Assembly (NCBI GenBank): GCA_963575745.1
Contig: CAUYUJ010021660.1
Span: 345,650 to 409,649 of the forward strand
DNA length: 64,000 nucleotides
Direction of reading: 5' to 3'
Source of the DNA: Prorocentrum cordatum
Lineage: Eukaryota; Sar; Dinophyceae; Prorocentrales; Prorocentraceae
Shown here in pieces: positions 40,853-51,428 of the stretch. Positions within the stretch are counted from its first letter, which is position 1. Each line of letters begins with the position of its first letter. The translations under genes and the position numbers were made by a program. The notes beneath the pieces are model-generated. The model was not told the origin of the DNA, ran no database searches, and was given only the letters and a program-made list of their open reading frames with translations.

Positions 40853-42770
40853 AACTGGCGGGTCGGCGTGGGAAAGAAGATGCGGCGCCGTCTTCGATGG
40901 GCCCCTTGCGCTGCGCGGCCCAGCCGCGCGGCGCGCGCCGCCGCCCGAGTCTCGCGCCGAGCAGCCCGGACACGGGTCGGCACGTACTGGGGTGTGTCCA
41001 CCATGCGGGAGGGCGAGTAGGACCCGACCATGATTGCGCGCCCTTCGAGCAGCTGGAAGGACTCAATGTCAAGACTTGGCGTGGAGACAGACGGGCGCAT
41101 CGTGGAAAGGTCAGAACAGATCTGGGCTGACATAGACGTCGAAGCGGGCTTCGCTTCGGGCCAAGACGGGATAGCTACAATATGCCCGCGGGAGCTGCTG
41201 TGCATTTCCCTTTGAGGAAAGCCTACGACCTTGCATTTGCAACGATGCCTTCGGTCGATCTGGGCGATCTGCTGTTCGGCGACTATGTCGCCAGCAGCGA
41301 GCCGAAGAAGCCCCCGGACGGCGGCCAGTCGCAAGCGGACAAGCTGGGAGCAAAGTTGAGGTTGAGATACCGCTGCGCCCTTCCAACGACGAGGGGGCGG
41401 GAAAGGCGGCTGTCGGCGCGGCGGAAGAGGGCCCGGCGGACGACGAAGGACCCTCTGGACCTCTTCCTGCCCCGCCGTTGCCAGCGCGCGCCAAGCGGGG
41501 AGCTATGCGATTCGCAGGTGCCGGTGCCGGGAGCGGCTCGTTAGCTGAGAAGAAGGTCACTCCTGCAAGACAATCCAGATTCATGGCTGCCCCCGAGGGG
41601 GGGGGCCCAAGCTCGACCATATCACGGCGCGTTCCACCCAGAATCTGAAGACAGGCGAATGCTTCGAGCGCAACGCCGTCGCAGTGGCCAAGTCTCGCGA
41701 GGACCTTAGTCAGCCGCTGCCGCTGACGGGCTTGGTCAAGACAACTCAGATTCGAGTGGTCTTCAATTGCGACCCAGGATATCGGGCCCCCGACGCCGTT
41801 CAGAGGGATGAGCCTGCACGCGGAAAGGCTTGGCTGAAGTGGACTCAGAAGGACTCGACAAATCCATGCATCCATCCAGATCGGCGGTGGAAGATGGGGG
41901 GCCCAGCTAGAGCAAAATCGACTGCTGAGTTCAAGGCAGAGGAAAAGAGGATTCCATGGGCTCGCGGGCCCGGGGCCGAACGCCGAGCTGCTGCAAGAAA
42001 TCGGGATCGCGGTTCCCCGTCCACCGATCAAGTGCATCATGCCAGCTTCGGGCCAGAACATCTCGCCCGCCGCGGCGTCTGGTAACTCTGTCACGGGCGC
42101 TGCGGCAAAGGATGACAAAGACGTAGAAGCCGGGCGCTGGAACGAGCGCCGACGACGATGGCTGCGACGGCGTGAGCGGCATGGACACTGACCCCTGTTC
42201 CCATCCTGAAGACAAGATTGCGTGGGGCTCCACGAGCATGACCTGCGCGGCGGCCGCCGGAAGGCGGCGCGCCCCTCGCGCGCCCCTGAGGCTTTGGAAT
42301 TCGGTGGCTGTCAGCGCCGGGAGAAGGAGCCAGGGCTCCGACAGCGTCACAACCCCTTCTTTACAACTGTGACCGATGCGATGAATCAGACCCTGTCTCT
42401 ATACCCTCAAAGTGGGTTGCGGGCGCGTTCAGCACGGCTTGCGTCGCCAGGCCGGCGACTGAGGCCGAGGCGGCGAACGGCGAGGGGGCCGCCGCTGCCT
42501 TGGAGGCAGAGCGGGGCCGCCCACGCGACACCAACGCGCGGGATGGAATAAAGGTCATGGAGCTGAGTCAGGTTCGAAGGAAGACGGGGGGCGATACCGT
42601 CCACTCAGGAAGGGAAAAACACACAGACACAATGAATCGTCGACCCCTAGGAAAATATTGGAAATATGGGAAGTGGGGGGGGGGGAAGGCGAACATCAAG
42701 AAAATGTTGGGACAGATAGGGAACCCTGCTGTTTGTGTATATTTATTTGTGCGCCCCAGGGCCCCCTTTC
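40853..42770 (+). pseudogene. Decayed linker between integrase and reverse transcriptase
   Basis: No frame is convincing for long. Coding-like pieces include DSMSRLGVETDGRIVERSEQ (41070) and FPLRKAYDLAFATMPSVDLG (41205). They may be the degraded integrase C-terminus and the start of the reverse transcriptase. Frames switch often. Confidence 0.35.
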
Positions 42771-42881
42771 ACCCACTTCGGCCAGCTCTTCGCCATTCTC
42801 GTCGAGAAGAACGCCGAGCTCCCAGAGGGGCCCGTCATGTCGCAGTTGCTATTTCCACCCCGCGCAAATTGCTCTTCCTGA
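42771..42881 (+). pseudogene. Reverse transcriptase N-terminal fragment
   Basis: THFGQLFAILVEKNAELPEG matches the start of copia-type reverse transcriptase in dinoflagellates, as I remember it. It ends at a TGA soon after (42879). Confidence 0.5.
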
Positions 42882-43095
42882 TAGTCGACTGCAAGTGGGC
42901 TGGCCTAGCCGGGAACATACAATTAGGGCGGGACCTCATCTGAGCTCTTCGGATACCGCGCACAACGGCGTCGAGGTGGACCCGCCCGCGCCAGTGGGGC
43001 GATGCTTGCGACGCGAACATCCACTTTCCGATAGATGGATTGATTGGCCGGGCGAGGATCCGACTGCGTGAGATCCCCCGCCCCCAAAGGCAAAG

Positions 43096-44285
43096 ATGCT
43101 TAATAACGCAGCCGCCGCTGACACTGGCTTCTATGGCCCCATTTTGGGCGTTGCCGCAGGAGCGACGCCAGTCTACGGCGACAGATCATGCCCTGTGCTA
43201 ACAGGTCAACAAGACTGGGCAATATATGACGCCAAACCGAGACGCTTCATCACGTCTGTGCCCTTTGGGCCTGACTGGCGATCTGATGTTTGGCGCGCCA
43301 TCATGGGCTATGACACGCGGGAGGAGCCCGAGGACCTGACGGACTCTCAAGAAGCCAGCGGGGAGAGGATCGATGCAGGTGTTCCGGGGAGTTTTACGGG
43401 CCCCAGGAGCATTGCGACGCTGTTGGTCTTTCGACCCAAGGGCAATGACGCAGGCGGTTCGGGGGGCACTGACAGATTTGCCGCCACCTGCTGCCCGGAG
43501 GTGCAGCCCCTTGCAGGCGTGGGCCTTAGCTGCTTCTTCACGCCCGCTGGGCCATCCGAGGCGACTTCTGATTATGTTGGCGACGCCGAGGCCGAGGTGC
43601 CCAACGAGCCCTGCGTTCCGGGGCCGAACAGACAGGTGCAGGCGATGGAATATGGCACGGGAGACTTCCTCGCATCCTGCATCAAGCTCTACGCCGAGCT
43701 GACAGATACGGATCCTGAGACGCACCCGTTGTCCAGCATTCTTTGCGCCCCTGAGTTGACAAGCCTTCTAGAGGGCGGGCAGGGTGGCCCCCGAGGAGAA
43801 GGGGGCCCTCTAGCCGAGTGGGCCATAGCGGAATGTTTGTGGTTCGACGCGAATGTGGGTCCTGAAAGGAAGGTGCGTTTTGTTGGTGGACGCCCGATGG
43901 CGGATGGCGGATCTCAGAATCCGCGACCGCCGGCGCCGTCGGGAGTGTTTCAGCCGATAGCAGCAAAGGTCCTCATGCAGATCTTCTCTGGTGCGAGGAT
44001 GGCCAGATGCGACTTGCTGTGGGCAGCGCGAACACAGGCCTCGTGCGCCACCAAGTGGACAGAACAGCAGGACATTGAGGTTTCCCGCCTCATGTGCTAC
44101 AGCAAGGCGACCGCCTTGATGCAACTGCCGTAGCGGAGCAATGTGCGAGAGGCATGACCGACTTGGCCCACTGCCCGACGCAAGATCAGGCAGCCGACGT
44201 CGGTGCCAAGAGGTTTGAGCAGCTTTCCTCTTGGGCTGAGGTGATCTACCTGATTCAGGTGTTGTCCAAACGCTCTGGGCGGCAC
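43096..44285 (+). pseudogene. Reverse transcriptase palm and RNase H remnant
   Basis: The open frame at 43096-44133 contains GVGLSCFF, then SDYVGDAEAEV (43567), where the catalytic YVDD box reads YVGD. Next come QAMEYGTGDFLASCIKLYAE, FQPIAAKVLMQIFSGARMAR and CDLLWAARTQASCATKWTEQ, typical of the end of copia reverse transcriptase. The next frame (from 44094) gives MTDLAHCPTQDQAADVGAKR and SSWAEVIYLIQVL, the end of the RNase H domain. About 140 residues normally separate these two parts; here almost none do, so the RNase H core is deleted. Confidence 0.65.
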
Positions 44286-44614
44286 GTGGCCACGAGAACT
44301 ACGTGGAGTCTCTGCTCGGGGTCAAGGACGCCCTCCTTATCAAACCTGGGGGGATACTCACGCCGAGGCTCGGTCCGATATCAACTCTCGCAAGAGGCGG
44401 GAAGACTGCCGGCGAGAAAGCAACTATGAAGTCCATTCGCCCCAACAAGGGCACGGCTAACATGGGTGCGAAGCCCCGAGTGAGCTTGATCATTGACCGC
44501 GAACTGGGGCGCGCCGCCACGGGGGCCCCTCGACTGCGTCGAGGGCCCCGATGCCAGCGGTTCCCAGGTAACGCCGGCTGCGGGAGACCCGGGGGGGAGA
44601 TCCGATCACCCCAA

Positions 44615-45135
44615 GAGGGTCTTATTGGAATTCTGCTGCGGCCCGAACCGCAGGCCGGGCAGACCAGGGAATATGGTAGACCAGACATGACCACGGATAC
44701 GGTTTTAGCATGCGCCGTGAAGAAGGTCAGCGACCATCACGGCGCCCATCCCGCGCTGCGGGGCTCCATTCTGTGCACGGGTGTCTCGCCCTGGCAGCGC
44801 GCAAGTGAAGTAATGATCCACAGGGGTGGCGACGAAAAGGCTTTGCAGAGGCTGAGGGGTCACAGATCAACCTGCAGGAGACTGTTCTGGGCATTCGAAA
44901 GCTTACGGAAGAAGTATTATCACGAAATGGTACCGCATGCATAGAGTGGCCGACCCCTGTCGATGTGGGTGCGTCCCGCAAGTGCGCGAGTTCTTGGTTA
45001 AGTTCAACATGTCCAGGGTAAATTTTCATGGCGACGCCCGCGGCATGAAGAAGCAATGGAGTCATGCGATTAACTCGGTCATTACAGTTGAGGGAACTGT
45101 TCGAACGTGCAATGGCACGCATCACAAGCGCGGTT
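44615..45135 (+). pseudogene. C-terminal extra domain of the copia element, methyltransferase-like motifs
   Basis: Three frames in turn give LLEFCCGPNRRPGRPG (44619), RGSILCTGVSPWQRAS (44755), GTACIEWP (44929) and VREFLVKFNMSRVNFHG (44982). These four blocks in this order match a tail domain I remember from dinoflagellate copia polyproteins. The spacing of F-C-C-G, P/L-C-T-G-x-S-P and I-E-W-P resembles motifs I, IV and VI of C5 methyltransferases, but that link is my speculation. At least three frame changes make it non-functional. Confidence 0.5.
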
Positions 45136-45461
45136 TTTTCATTGCTTGGGGCACGGCGGGCGCCATGGCTCCAGGCCCCCCCCCCGTATTGCATAAACGC
45201 TCTCCCCCCAGTGCGTTCTGGGAGTTCGGTCCGCACTCGTCGTCGTCGGTCGGTCGTCGGCGTCGTCGTCGTCGCCGCCTCCGTCGTCGTCGGCTGCGTC
45301 GTCGTCGTCGTCGTCGGTCATCGTCGTCGCGCGCACGGACACAACTGGAGCCTGTTTTGTTGTTCCAGGCCGATGACGGCAATCGTCTGGGAGGGGGTGG
45401 AGGGAACCGATGACGTGACATTTCGCGCCGGCGGCGTCCGGGAATGCTTCGGAGTGACCGA

Positions 45462-45735
45462 GGACGAATAGCAGCAGCATGTCGTTGGCGATCTGCACCG
45501 CGCTGCGCGTGCACACCAGCCTGCGTGCACCACAGCGCTTGCGCGCGCCGCGCCGCCTGTGTACACCGCGGCGGCCGCGCAATACAGCGCCAGTGTGTGC
45601 ACGCCACAGCGCTTGCGTACACCACGTCAGCCGTGCGAAATACAGCACCAGTGTACACCGCAATGCCTGCGCGCACTACAGCGCCAGCGTGCACCGCGGC
45701 GCCCGCGTGCACCGCGGCAACCGCGCGCAACAAAG
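45462..45735 (-). repeat. 24-bp repeat array, left inverted arm
   Basis: Degenerate units of about 24 bp (GTGCACCGC, CAGCGCC and GCGTACACC strings) read on the minus strand as RCTQALWC-type peptides. The minus strand continues with GCAGATCGCC and ATGCTGCT, matching the arm at 46195-46545 on +. Confidence 0.7.
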
Positions 45736-46194
45736 CGCCGCCGTTGCATATATAATGTTCTGAGGGGCCCCTATGGCAAAATGGGGCGCCCGTGGATTCA
45801 ACAAGACAAATGCATTGTACATGTCGTCTAGGAGTTGGACGGATATTCCCACGAGTCCTCCGGGGCCCGCCCGCGTCATCCTAACTCCCCCCATCTGCGC
45901 CCAGGAGGCCTCGGCTAAATTGGCCGTCCGAGAACCAAGTGGACTGATTCAATGATTTGTTATGCGATGCGCGCTGAGATGCGCACGTGCGCTGCAGCGC
46001 CGACCCGCACGACAGAGGGGAAGGGTGGGGGGGGGGGGGGCGAGGAAGACGAGGAGGAAGAGGGCGACGAGGAGGACGAGATGGCGGAGGCGTAGGTGGA
46101 GGAGGAAGAAGGCACACACGTCGCATTCCATTGTCAGCTCTTCGTTGGCGCGGCGCCTAGTTGTCCGCAGCCGATCCTCACCGACGTGGTGCCT

Positions 46195-46545
46195 CTACTT
46201 GTCCTGTGCACGCGGATGTTCTGGTGTACGCCAGCGCTGTATTGCGCGCGGATGTTGCGGTGTAGACGCGCGATGTGGAGTGCGCAGACGTTGCGGTGCA
46301 CGCAAGCATTATGGTGTAGACAGGTGCTGTGTTGCACATGGCTGCTGCGGTGTAAACACTCGCTGCGGTCTTCACTGGCGTCGCGGTGAATGCAAGCACT
46401 GCGGTGTACACAGGCACTGCGTTGCAGTCGGTTGTTGCGGTGTGCGCAGGCGTTGTGGTGCACGCGGGCGCTGTGGCGCACGCGAGCACTGTGTGCGCAG
46501 GTCCTGCGGGGCAGATCGCCGCCAAAATGCTGCTCGCGTCGTCGT
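46195..46545 (+). repeat. 24-bp repeat array, right inverted arm
   Basis: About 13 units of the type GCGGTGTACACAGGCACTGC, diverged, ending in GGGGCAGATCGCCGCC and AAAATGCTGCT. It is the inverted partner of 45462-45735 across about 460 bp. Confidence 0.7.
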
Positions 46546-47112
46546 CGTCGCTCGTCGCTCGTCGCTCGTCGTTCATCGTCGCCGCGCGCGCGCGGCTGCG
46601 GTGCTGGAGCCACGCGGCAGGGGCGAGGGCGTCGCGCCATGCCCCCCCCGCCCTACCCACCCCAATGACGCCCGTCATCGCCGATGATAGAGAGACTCGT
46701 TCCACCGCGTCGAGGCGCGCGGACGAGGTTGCAATATTGCTGAGGAGCATACGGATGAGTGCGCTAAACGAGTTCACGCGTTGATTGCGGCTACCGCTGC
46801 CGAGGCTGCCGCCGCTGTTGCCTTCCTCCTCGCGCCCCCCCGTTCGCGCATACCCGCCGTCGCGTCCGCTCGAAACCGCTCGGGCGTCAGCGCCAGCCGC
46901 CCTCGCGCGCCAGGTAGCCCCCGCGACTGCGCGGCTGCCCCGTCTGGCCCTCTCGCCGCGCGCTCCGCGGCCGCCCGCGCCTGGGCCGGCAACCTTCAGA
47001 ACGCCCGCTGCGCGCGGGCCGGCGAGGCTCGCGAGAGACGGAAGAGGCGGCGCGTGTCAGTGCTGCGCGCCGAGCACCCCCAGCGTGGAAGTCAAGTCCT
47101 CCCGCCGGCAAG

Positions 47113-47766
47113 ATGGCCGCGCGCGTCTCGCACGGCCGCCTCCGCGGTATTTGGGGGGGCGCGTTCTTCAACGAACGCGACGCCCCGTGCATTTTCGGGC
47201 ATCCCCCCATTGCCGCCGCCGCCGACGACCCCGCGGTGCCTCGGGAGGAAAAGTACGTTGCGCTTGTCACAGAAATGCGCGACCCGGCCGAGTTCGCCAG
47301 GAACATCTTCAGTCATCCGGAGCGTGAGAAGCGCTACAGAGCCGGATACCATATCAAGCACAAGTTTGGCAACGAGACGCATCGTGACCCGGTCACTCCC
47401 AATTTCAAAGGGCAGATGCTGGAGGTCTGGGTGCCGACGCAGGGCGGCGACTAGAGGACCAACGAAGACGGCGACGCAACCATCGCGGAGAGGATGGGAG
47501 GTGACTGGAGTGAGCACGTTGCTCCGCGGTCCCAGGTGCCCAGCCTGCGTCGGGCCCTCGGCCTCGACATCGGGTGCGAGAAGCAGGGCGTTGCGGCGGC
47601 CGCCGAGACCATGGGCACCAAGCTGCGGAAGCCCAAGTACACTGATCTGGCGGAACTCAACGCGGGAATCGTTGGTCTGCTCGTCCGAGCTGTACATATG
47701 CGCGAATATGCAGCGCAGGGAGAGGAGCCATGCTCTCCGACCCGCTGTGGGGGGCTTTCTGGGTAG
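47113..47766 (+). pseudogene. Unrecognised coding sequence with one in-frame stop
   Basis: The frame from ATG 47113 reads as normal protein (IWGGAFFNERDAPCIFGHPP, then EMRDPAEFARNIFSHPER and HIKHKFGNETHRDPVTPNF) to a TAG at 47452. The same frame continues protein-like for another 100 residues (MGGDWSEHVAPRSQVPSLRR, GIVGLLVRAVHMREYAAQ) to 47766. A single point change or stop-codon readthrough would join them. No domain is recognised. Upstream sequence in other frames (46785-47112) is Arg/Pro-rich. Confidence 0.45.
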
Positions 47767-48254
47767 AGGTGGCGACGGCGGGCAGCGCGCCATGGATCCT
47801 TGGCCTCCATTGCGAGGGCGGGATCGGTTGCACCTTTCCCGCCCTCCAGGACCGAGAGTGGCATCTACTTGAGGGCGCAGCGCGGGTGAGAGAGTTCTCG
47901 GCCATCGCGGACGCCCGTTGGAGAGCTGAAAGAGCGAATTTTTGCTTCCGGATGCCGAGGCGGCCAGCGCGCTATGCCTGCTGGCCGGCGGGCGCAAGGG
48001 GCCGCGGCCGCACTCTGGCTCGAGCTCGAAGCAGTTTTGATTTAGGGCGCCTTCAACTTCCTCTTGGAGCAGAGGCGCGCGGACTTCAAGATGCATGGCG
48101 AGGGGGCCCTGCGCCGGCGCGCAAGGACGAGGGCGCAGTCGATGGCGCCTGCGTTTCCTTCGCTGACCCCCCGTGGGGCCCACGCGTTGACGCACCGCTC
48201 GACTCCGAGCCTGGCGCCGCAAGGCTGAGCGACGATTCGATCTATATCGGCTGA
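47767..48254 (+). CDS. Open frame, unrecognised, weak
   Basis: A frame (start about 47730) reads PLWGAFWVEVATAGSAPWIL and CTFPALQDREWHLLEGAAR before turning Arg-rich. It may be a frame-shifted continuation of the preceding coding sequence. Confidence 0.3.
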
Positions 48255-50057
48255 AAAAGGGGGCCGGCACTTGATGGCCGGCCACATGTTGCATCACATC
48301 TGTCGGGGGAGGCCGCCCGTTATGGCAAGACTTTCGACGTGGTTGCCACGCGTGTCCACGCTTGCCCGCCCATTGCGGAAGTCGACGGGGCCATGAGCCC
48401 CCTGACGCGCAGACCAGAGTGGGGGCGTAACGCTTTCTTTTTTATATAAAAAAGCAGCGTGCTGAGTTAATTCCGAAGGCTTGCAGTACCACGGGTGCGC
48501 GGACAGTGCTGCGCATGCCAGCAAGCTGCGGGCGCCCGGAGTTTGGGGGGGGCTGGGAATGCCAGCGAAGCCGGAAAAAAGGAGTTCCCCGTCATCTCGT
48601 TTCCGCCGCAGCCTGGGATATCGATGAGGAGTGGCGCCCAGTACCGAAGGGCGGGTCGCCCGGCGGCCATGGTGCATGCGGTCTACTTTGTGCGTTTGTT
48701 TGCATTGCGCTGCTTATAAAATAGTTGCTAAACCAGCCAAGTCGGCTTATAACCTGTCCAACTGTATTGATATAGTGGTCAACTAGTTCGTATGTCGTTT
48801 TAACTTGTCAGAAGATCAAATCAACGTATTATCAGATGCGCACACGCCCTGGTTGCTAACTGACATATAAATTTTGTAAATATTGCTATAAGTTTACTCG
48901 CTATAAGCTCGGCTGCAACAGGCGCGGGGTCGTCGCGGGACTTCTGGGGCGGCCTCGCAAGTTAGGTGACAGTTGCGCGAAGTTGCGGTCTGGATGTTGG
49001 CGCCCTCTTCCTCCTTTTCCTCTTCTTCCTCCTCCCCCCCCCCCTCTCCTCCGTCGTCGTAACTCGCGGGCGCGCGCGAGAGCGCGGAGGGGGGCGCGGG
49101 CGCGAGGGGGGGGGGGGAGGGGGGGGGGGGATGGGGGGGGGGGGCGAGGGGAGGTGGACAGAACGCGAAGCGGGCGCGGGCGAGGTGGAGGCGAGACAGG
49201 GCGAGGCGGGGAAGCGGAGCGGTCGCAGTGAGGATAGGCGAGGAGGTGGAGGGGGATGAGGAGGAGGGCGCAGGAGGGCGGGTTGGACGGGAGGGAGTGT
49301 CAAGCAGGACTTGGAGGGCGGGCGCTAGGGGAAGCGGCGTGAGTGATGGAAGGCATGAGGTCGAGGTGTGAGCGTCCGAGGTGCGTCCCGCAGCTACAAT
49401 CCCTTGTAATTTAGAGGGTATCAGAGGTAACCGATGCGGTATCCGATGAGGTATCTGGCGAGGTATCCGATGAGGTATCCGAAGGTATCCGAGATTATGC
49501 TGAGTTGAGGAGGGCGCAGGAGGCGGGGATGGATGGGGGCGGGGGCGCGGAGGCGGAGGAGGGCGCGGGGCAGGGCGCGAGGGGGCGCTGCGAGGGGGGG
49601 GGGGGGGGGGAGGTGCGAGGAGGATAGAAAGATTATCCTAGGGCCCCCTCGTCCTCCTCCTACCCCCCCCCTCCCCCCCCCCCCCTTCCCCATCCTCCTC
49701 CTCCCCTTTCTCTTCCTCCTCCTCCTCCTCCTCCTCCTCGTCGCCATCGCCCCCTTTCCTCCCTGGCGGGTGGCTTCGTCGATCCCCTCAGAACTATCGA
49801 GGACGCCCGCGGCGCGTGGCCGCCGCCCCCCGCCCATTTGGAAGCGCCCATGTGGCCGAGAGCCCCCCGCTTGAGGCGGTGGGGCGCTGCGACATCTTAC
49901 GAGAAGTTATGGCAAGTTATGACAAGTTATGAAAAACGTATCAAATGTTTATACCATCATATATCTCTTATCAGTTTTTGATACCGATACTTGCTAGTAG
50001 CTGCGGGGTAAGTCGGCGATGACTATGTTATGTAAGTCTGGCATGACTTAATCATGC
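48255..50057. other. No gene; AT-rich island and G-rich tracts
   Basis: 48700-48915 is markedly AT-rich (ACATATAAATTTTGTAAATA at 48863). 49020-49260 and 49500-49740 are C- or G-run-rich. 49425-49498 is a short array of GAGGTATCCGAT-like units. 49903-49937 holds three AAGTTATGRC units. Confidence 0.7.
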
Positions 50058-51428
50058 ATGTTTAGACTAAGCTGTTTAGAACCCGCCTACGGCAAACATG
50101 CGCAAGGTACCGGAGGGGGCGCCAATGCCGTGGCCGGCGACGGGATCGGCCCGGGCCCCGCCTCAAGGCGGCGCCTAAAGAAGGGCGACAACCCCTTTGG
50201 GGCACAGCAGGAGGAAGCCGACGGGCGCGCGCAGGCAGAGGCGACGAGGGCCGCCCCCGCCGAGGGGCGCCCCCGCCGATGGCGCAGCGCCGGCATTTCC
50301 GCCGCCCGAGGGCGCCCCGGAGGCGACGGCCCAGCCCCCGCCGCCGGCGTCGTCGCCGAGGAGGGCGGAGAGGAGGCCGCCGCCTCCGCCGCCCCCGCCT
50401 GGCCGGGCGCCGAGGGCTACGCGCGGGCCGCCGCCTCCTCCGCCAGGGGATCTCCCGGGCGTGGCTGCCCCCGGGACCTCGGGCGCGCTGAGCTCGACAG
50501 AACAGGGGCCGCCCCATTGCGTTCCGCGACGGCGCGCCGGAGCGCGACGGGAGCGTTCTCAGAGCCGCCCATGCCGCCACCGCCCCCGATGCCGACGGGG
50601 CCGCCTCCAACTATGTCGGGGGGGCCGCGGGGGCGCGAGGCCTCGCCTCCGCCTCTGGCCGAGCAGCCCGCGCCGGCCGCGGCAATTATTCCCCCGCTCC
50701 CGGCCGGGCCGCCGCCGCCAGCGGTGGCCCCGCCGCCCGGCTGGGCCGCCGACGACGGCCTCGCGCCCCCGCCGCCGCCAGCCGCCGCCGCCGACGGCGC
50801 CCCGATCCGCCGCCCTCGCGCGCGCCGCCGTCGAAGACCCGGGCCCCTCGCAGCGAACCCTGCCAAAGCGCCCGCCGCGCGAGCCGGCGGCCGGCGCTGG
50901 AGCGTCGGGGGCCGAGGGGCCCAGGGGAGCAGATGCAGGCTGCGCGCCATCAAGCGCGGGAGAGACCTAACCCTCGCAGTGCTACGCCGGCAGGGCCGAG
51001 GCGTCGCCTGCGCCGTCCGCGACTGGCGACAGGAGGCCCAGTGTCCGCTCGTAGATTGGCGCGAACGGCGCCCGAGAAGCAGCGCGGTTGAGGTCAGAAA
51101 GGCGCGAGGGGGCAGGAACGGCAGAGCCATTTTCAAGGCGCGCGTTAACGATGAGCCATCCGATACCCCCGTTACACTTGCTCGAGGACTGACGATCAGG
51201 ATGGCCGAATTGGTCAACGAATCGGTCGTTCCATACGTCCGTTCTCAGTCATTCGGCGAGGCGCGCGCTGCTTGCGCGCGACTCATCGAGGCGAGCAGCA
51301 GTCAGTCGCGCCAGGATCGTCGGCCAGAACATCATGGCGCCCGCGAGGAACAACGCGCCTATCGACGCCTGGCATTGCGCGGCCAGGGAGCTCAAGAGGG
51401 CGGGCAAGGTGCGCAATGCACACCTTGA
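50058..51428 (+). CDS. Pro/Ala-rich open frame, unrecognised
   Basis: A 456-codon frame with a Pro-rich middle (PPMPPPPPMPTGPPPTMSG and similar, 50570-50800). A less biased C-terminal part reads VTLARGLTIRMAELVNESVV and PYVRSQSFGEARAACARLIE (51166-51288). Just after this, a different frame looks more protein-like (ARIVGQNIMAPARNNAPIDA and WHCAARELKRAGKVRN, 51305-51415), suggesting a frame change near 51300. It could be a decayed retroelement or host gene fragment. Confidence 0.35.
   Translation: MFRLSCLEPAYGKHAQGTGGGANAVAGDGIGPGPASRRRLKKGDNPFGAQQEEADGRAQAEATRAAPAEGRPRRWRSAGISAARGRPGGDGPAPAAGVVAEEGGEEAAASAAPAWPGAEGYARAAASSARGSPGRGCPRDLGRAELDRTGAAPLRSATARRSATGAFSEPPMPPPPPMPTGPPPTMSGGPRGREASPPPLAEQPAPAAAIIPPLPAGPPPPAVAPPPGWAADDGLAPPPPPAAAADGAPIRRPRARRRRRPGPLAANPAKAPAARAGGRRWSVGGRGAQGSRCRLRAIKRGRDLTLAVLRRQGRGVACAVRDWRQEAQCPLVDWRERRPRSSAVEVRKARGGRNGRAIFKARVNDEPSDTPVTLARGLTIRMAELVNESVVPYVRSQSFGEARAACARLIEASSSQSRQDRRPEHHGAREEQRAYRRLALRGQGAQEGGQGAQCTP

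Larger units (their letters stand above)
36800..45160 (+). mobile_element. Decayed Ty1/copia-type retrotransposon
   Basis: Gag, protease, integrase, reverse transcriptase and RNase H remnant appear in copia order, integrase before reverse transcriptase, all on +. A C-terminal extra domain of the dinoflagellate type follows. Every domain is broken by stops or frame changes and several catalytic residues are replaced, so the copy is dead. Long terminal repeats adjacent to 36.8 and 45.2 kb are not visible. The direct repeats at 34208 and 56966 could be the LTRs of a much larger composite or of another element. No gene of known host function lies inside. Confidence 0.7.
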
